A stretch of 7,045 nucleotides of DNA, taken from contig PKVB01000167.1 in assembly GCA_003131365.1 (NCBI GenBank), forward strand, positions 1 to 7,045, written 5' to 3'. Shown in pieces: positions 5,872 to 7,045 of the stretch. This DNA comes from Gemmatimonadota bacterium (GTDB taxonomy: Bacteria > Gemmatimonadota > Gemmatimonadetes > Gemmatimonadales > Gemmatimonadaceae). The position numbers and the translations under genes were made by a program. The notes under the pieces were generated by a model that saw nothing but the letters and a program-made list of their open reading frames with translations, ran no database searches and was not told the DNA's origin. The stretch's first letter is position 1. Each line of letters opens with the position of its first letter.

Positions 5872-6873
5872 ATGCTCTGCATTCTCTACGTGAACTTCGT
5901 GGGTACGCTTCTCGGCATTGTCGGGCTCCTCGTCGAGCGCGCGCTGCCGGCGGCGTTTCCCCGTCGCTGGCTGTGGCTTGTGGTCATCGCGACTTCGATC
6001 ACCCTTCCGGGCTATTACCGGTACCACCACACGTGGGCAGTCGACGTCGCATTGAAACAGCAGGCGGTGCACCCGACCCTGGGTAACACCATTGCGACGG
6101 CACCCCTCGCTCTATCGGACCCCGGCTGGTGGGCGCATACTGAATCGTATGACACGAGCATCAATCAGATGTGGCACATCGCGTCAGCGGCGCTGATCAT
6201 CTGGGGCCTCGTCAATCTGTTTTGGGTTTTGCTTGTCGTAACCCGGGCACGCCGGGAACAAGGGAAGCCCGGTAAGCCTGGGATCATTGATGGCGTTCCT
6301 GTTGTCGTCACCGACTCGATCGGTCCTGCCACCGTCGGATTGTTGCGCTCCCGGGTGCTGGTCCCGCGGTGGGTGCTCACCTTGCCAGGCCTCCAGCGCC
6401 AATACGTGCTGCGTCACGAGGAAGAACATCGAAGGGCCCACGATCCGCGCCTTCTTTTTGCAATGTCACTCCCGCTAATTCTGATGCCGTGGAACCTCGC
6501 CTTTTGGTGGCAGCTGTGGCGGCTGTCCCTGGCGGTCGAGACGGATTGCGACAACCGCGTGGTGGCGGCCCTCGGCGACGCGGCCGGATACGGAGAGTTG
6601 CTGTTCAAGGTGGCACAAGCGGCGAACCGTGGCCCGCGCCTCCAACCAGCATTCCTCGGAGGGAAAGGGATGCTGGAGCGGCGACTCACTAAGCTCATGG
6701 CACCCGCGCCGCGCCAACATTTTCAGCGATTCCTTGCGGCCGCTGCGGCGTGCGCGCTCCTCGTTCTCGCGCTCTCGATGCCACACCCCATCGTCTCGAC
6801 TGGGTCCCATGCACATGGCACGATGACCTCAGCCGCGACGACCACAACCCCAACACTGCCCTCCCAACGTTGA
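5872..6873 (+). CDS. M56-family membrane metallopeptidase, BlaR1/MecR1-like, without sensor domain
   Basis: A 333-residue inner-membrane zinc peptidase of the M56 family, which senses a signal and triggers cleavage of its partner repressor. Hydrophobic segments lie near 5-21, 34-48, 102-124, 196-216 and 286-303. The family motif GPATVGLLRSRVLVP (151-165) precedes the zinc site HEEEH (182-186), where His182 and His186 bind zinc and Glu183 is catalytic; Glu223 in AVETDCDNRV is the likely third ligand. BlaR1 and MecR1 carry a penicillin-binding sensor domain of about 250 residues after the last helix. Here only some 30 residues follow, rich in Thr and His, so the signal must be sensed differently. 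The stop overlaps the start of the BlaI-type gene as TTGA, showing translational coupling. No ribosome site is visible before the ATG, but the N terminus looks like that of other M56 proteins. The family call is firm, the signal unknown. Confidence 0.92.
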   Translation: MLCILYVNFVGTLLGIVGLLVERALPAAFPRRWLWLVVIATSITLPGYYRYHHTWAVDVALKQQAVHPTLGNTIATAPLALSDPGWWAHTESYDTSINQMWHIASAALIIWGLVNLFWVLLVVTRARREQGKPGKPGIIDGVPVVVTDSIGPATVGLLRSRVLVPRWVLTLPGLQRQYVLRHEEEHRRAHDPRLLFAMSLPLILMPWNLAFWWQLWRLSLAVETDCDNRVVAALGDAAGYGELLFKVAQAANRGPRLQPAFLGGKGMLERRLTKLMAPAPRQHFQRFLAAAAACALLVLALSMPHPIVSTGSHAHGTMTSAATTTTPTLPSQR

Positions 6874-7045
6874 CGGACCTACATCTGACCCAGCGCGAGC
6901 TGGACATAATGAGTGTGCTCTGGGATCGCGGCGAGGCGACGGTAACCGAAGTCCGCGACCGGGTCGACCCGGACCTCGCGTACACGAGCATCTCCAGCAT
7001 GATTCGAACGCTCGAGATCAAGGGTTACGTCTCGCACCGGCGCGG
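6870..7045 (+). CDS. BlaI/MecI/CopY-family transcriptional repressor (partial)
   Basis: The N-terminal 58 residues of a winged-helix repressor; the gene runs off the window end. The frame reads LTQRELDIMSVLWDRGEATV (6-25), then TEVRDRV and AYTSISSMIRTLEIKGYVSH (37-56), which match the BlaI/MecI pattern of a first helix with a Leu-Trp core, a recognition helix after AYT, and a Lys-Gly turn into the wing. The family is normally about 120-130 residues, so the C-terminal dimer region, where the partner peptidase cleaves or triggers cleavage, lies outside. The start is taken as TTG at 6870, which overlaps the peptidase stop (TTGA); no ATG lies nearby in frame except one at 6913 that would cut off the first helix. 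It likely represses its own operon through the inverted repeat at 5848-5861 and perhaps the divergent membrane operon. Confidence 0.88.
   Translation, partial: MTDLHLTQRELDIMSVLWDRGEATVTEVRDRVDPDLAYTSISSMIRTLEIKGYVSHRR

Noticed and set aside
6695..7021. Minus-strand open frame of 108 codons at the right edge
   Set aside because: It is antisense to the M56 C terminus and to the clear BlaI winged-helix frame, and shows Ser/Arg-rich shadow composition.
5872..7045. Reading the M56-BlaI pair as a beta-lactam resistance system
   Set aside because: No penicillin-binding sensor domain and no beta-lactamase gene are in the window, so only a general signal-responsive peptidase-repressor pair is supported.

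Overview
The window is a GC-rich stretch of bacterial chromosome with seven protein genes and no RNA genes, insertion sequences or CRISPR arrays that I can see. The mix of genes suits a soil or environmental bacterium: a Tat-exported DsrE-like protein, a YeiB/DUF418 membrane protein, a short M56 peptidase paired with a BlaI-type repressor, and an unusual zinc-ribbon SDR. Gemmatimonadota or a similarly GC-rich phylum would fit, but that is an impression from gene style, not something the sequence proves.

Five genes lie on the minus strand. In transcription order they are: a seven-helix membrane protein (5636-4917) overlapping by ATGA with a DUF418/YeiB-type membrane protein (4920-3679); a YahK-type NADPH/zinc alcohol-aldehyde dehydrogenase (3570-2527) with a strong hairpin at its stop codon; a Tat-exported DsrE-like protein (2371-1706), also followed by a hairpin; and a 501-residue SDR-like protein with a four-cysteine zinc ribbon (1609-104). 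The hairpins and gaps of about 100-155 bases suggest at least three separate transcription units. I see no single pathway that unites them.

On the plus strand, an M56 (BlaR1/MecR1-like) membrane peptidase (5872-6873) overlaps by TTGA with a BlaI/MecI-type winged-helix repressor that runs off the window end. The peptidase lacks the large extracytoplasmic sensor domain of true BlaR1, so this is probably a stress-response or regulatory pair and not proven beta-lactam sensing.

The most interesting non-coding part is the 235-base region between the two divergent units. It holds a perfect inverted repeat, TAACTA-CT-TAGTTA, just before the peptidase gene, another perfect inverted repeat touching it, and further TTAGTTT copies in front of the divergent membrane operon. 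The likeliest reading is a set of operators for the BlaI-type repressor controlling both directions. The other main point of interest is the SDR-like protein, whose usual catalytic Tyr is replaced by Thr and which carries a zinc ribbon and a large insertion. I did not find a clearly new multi-gene system.
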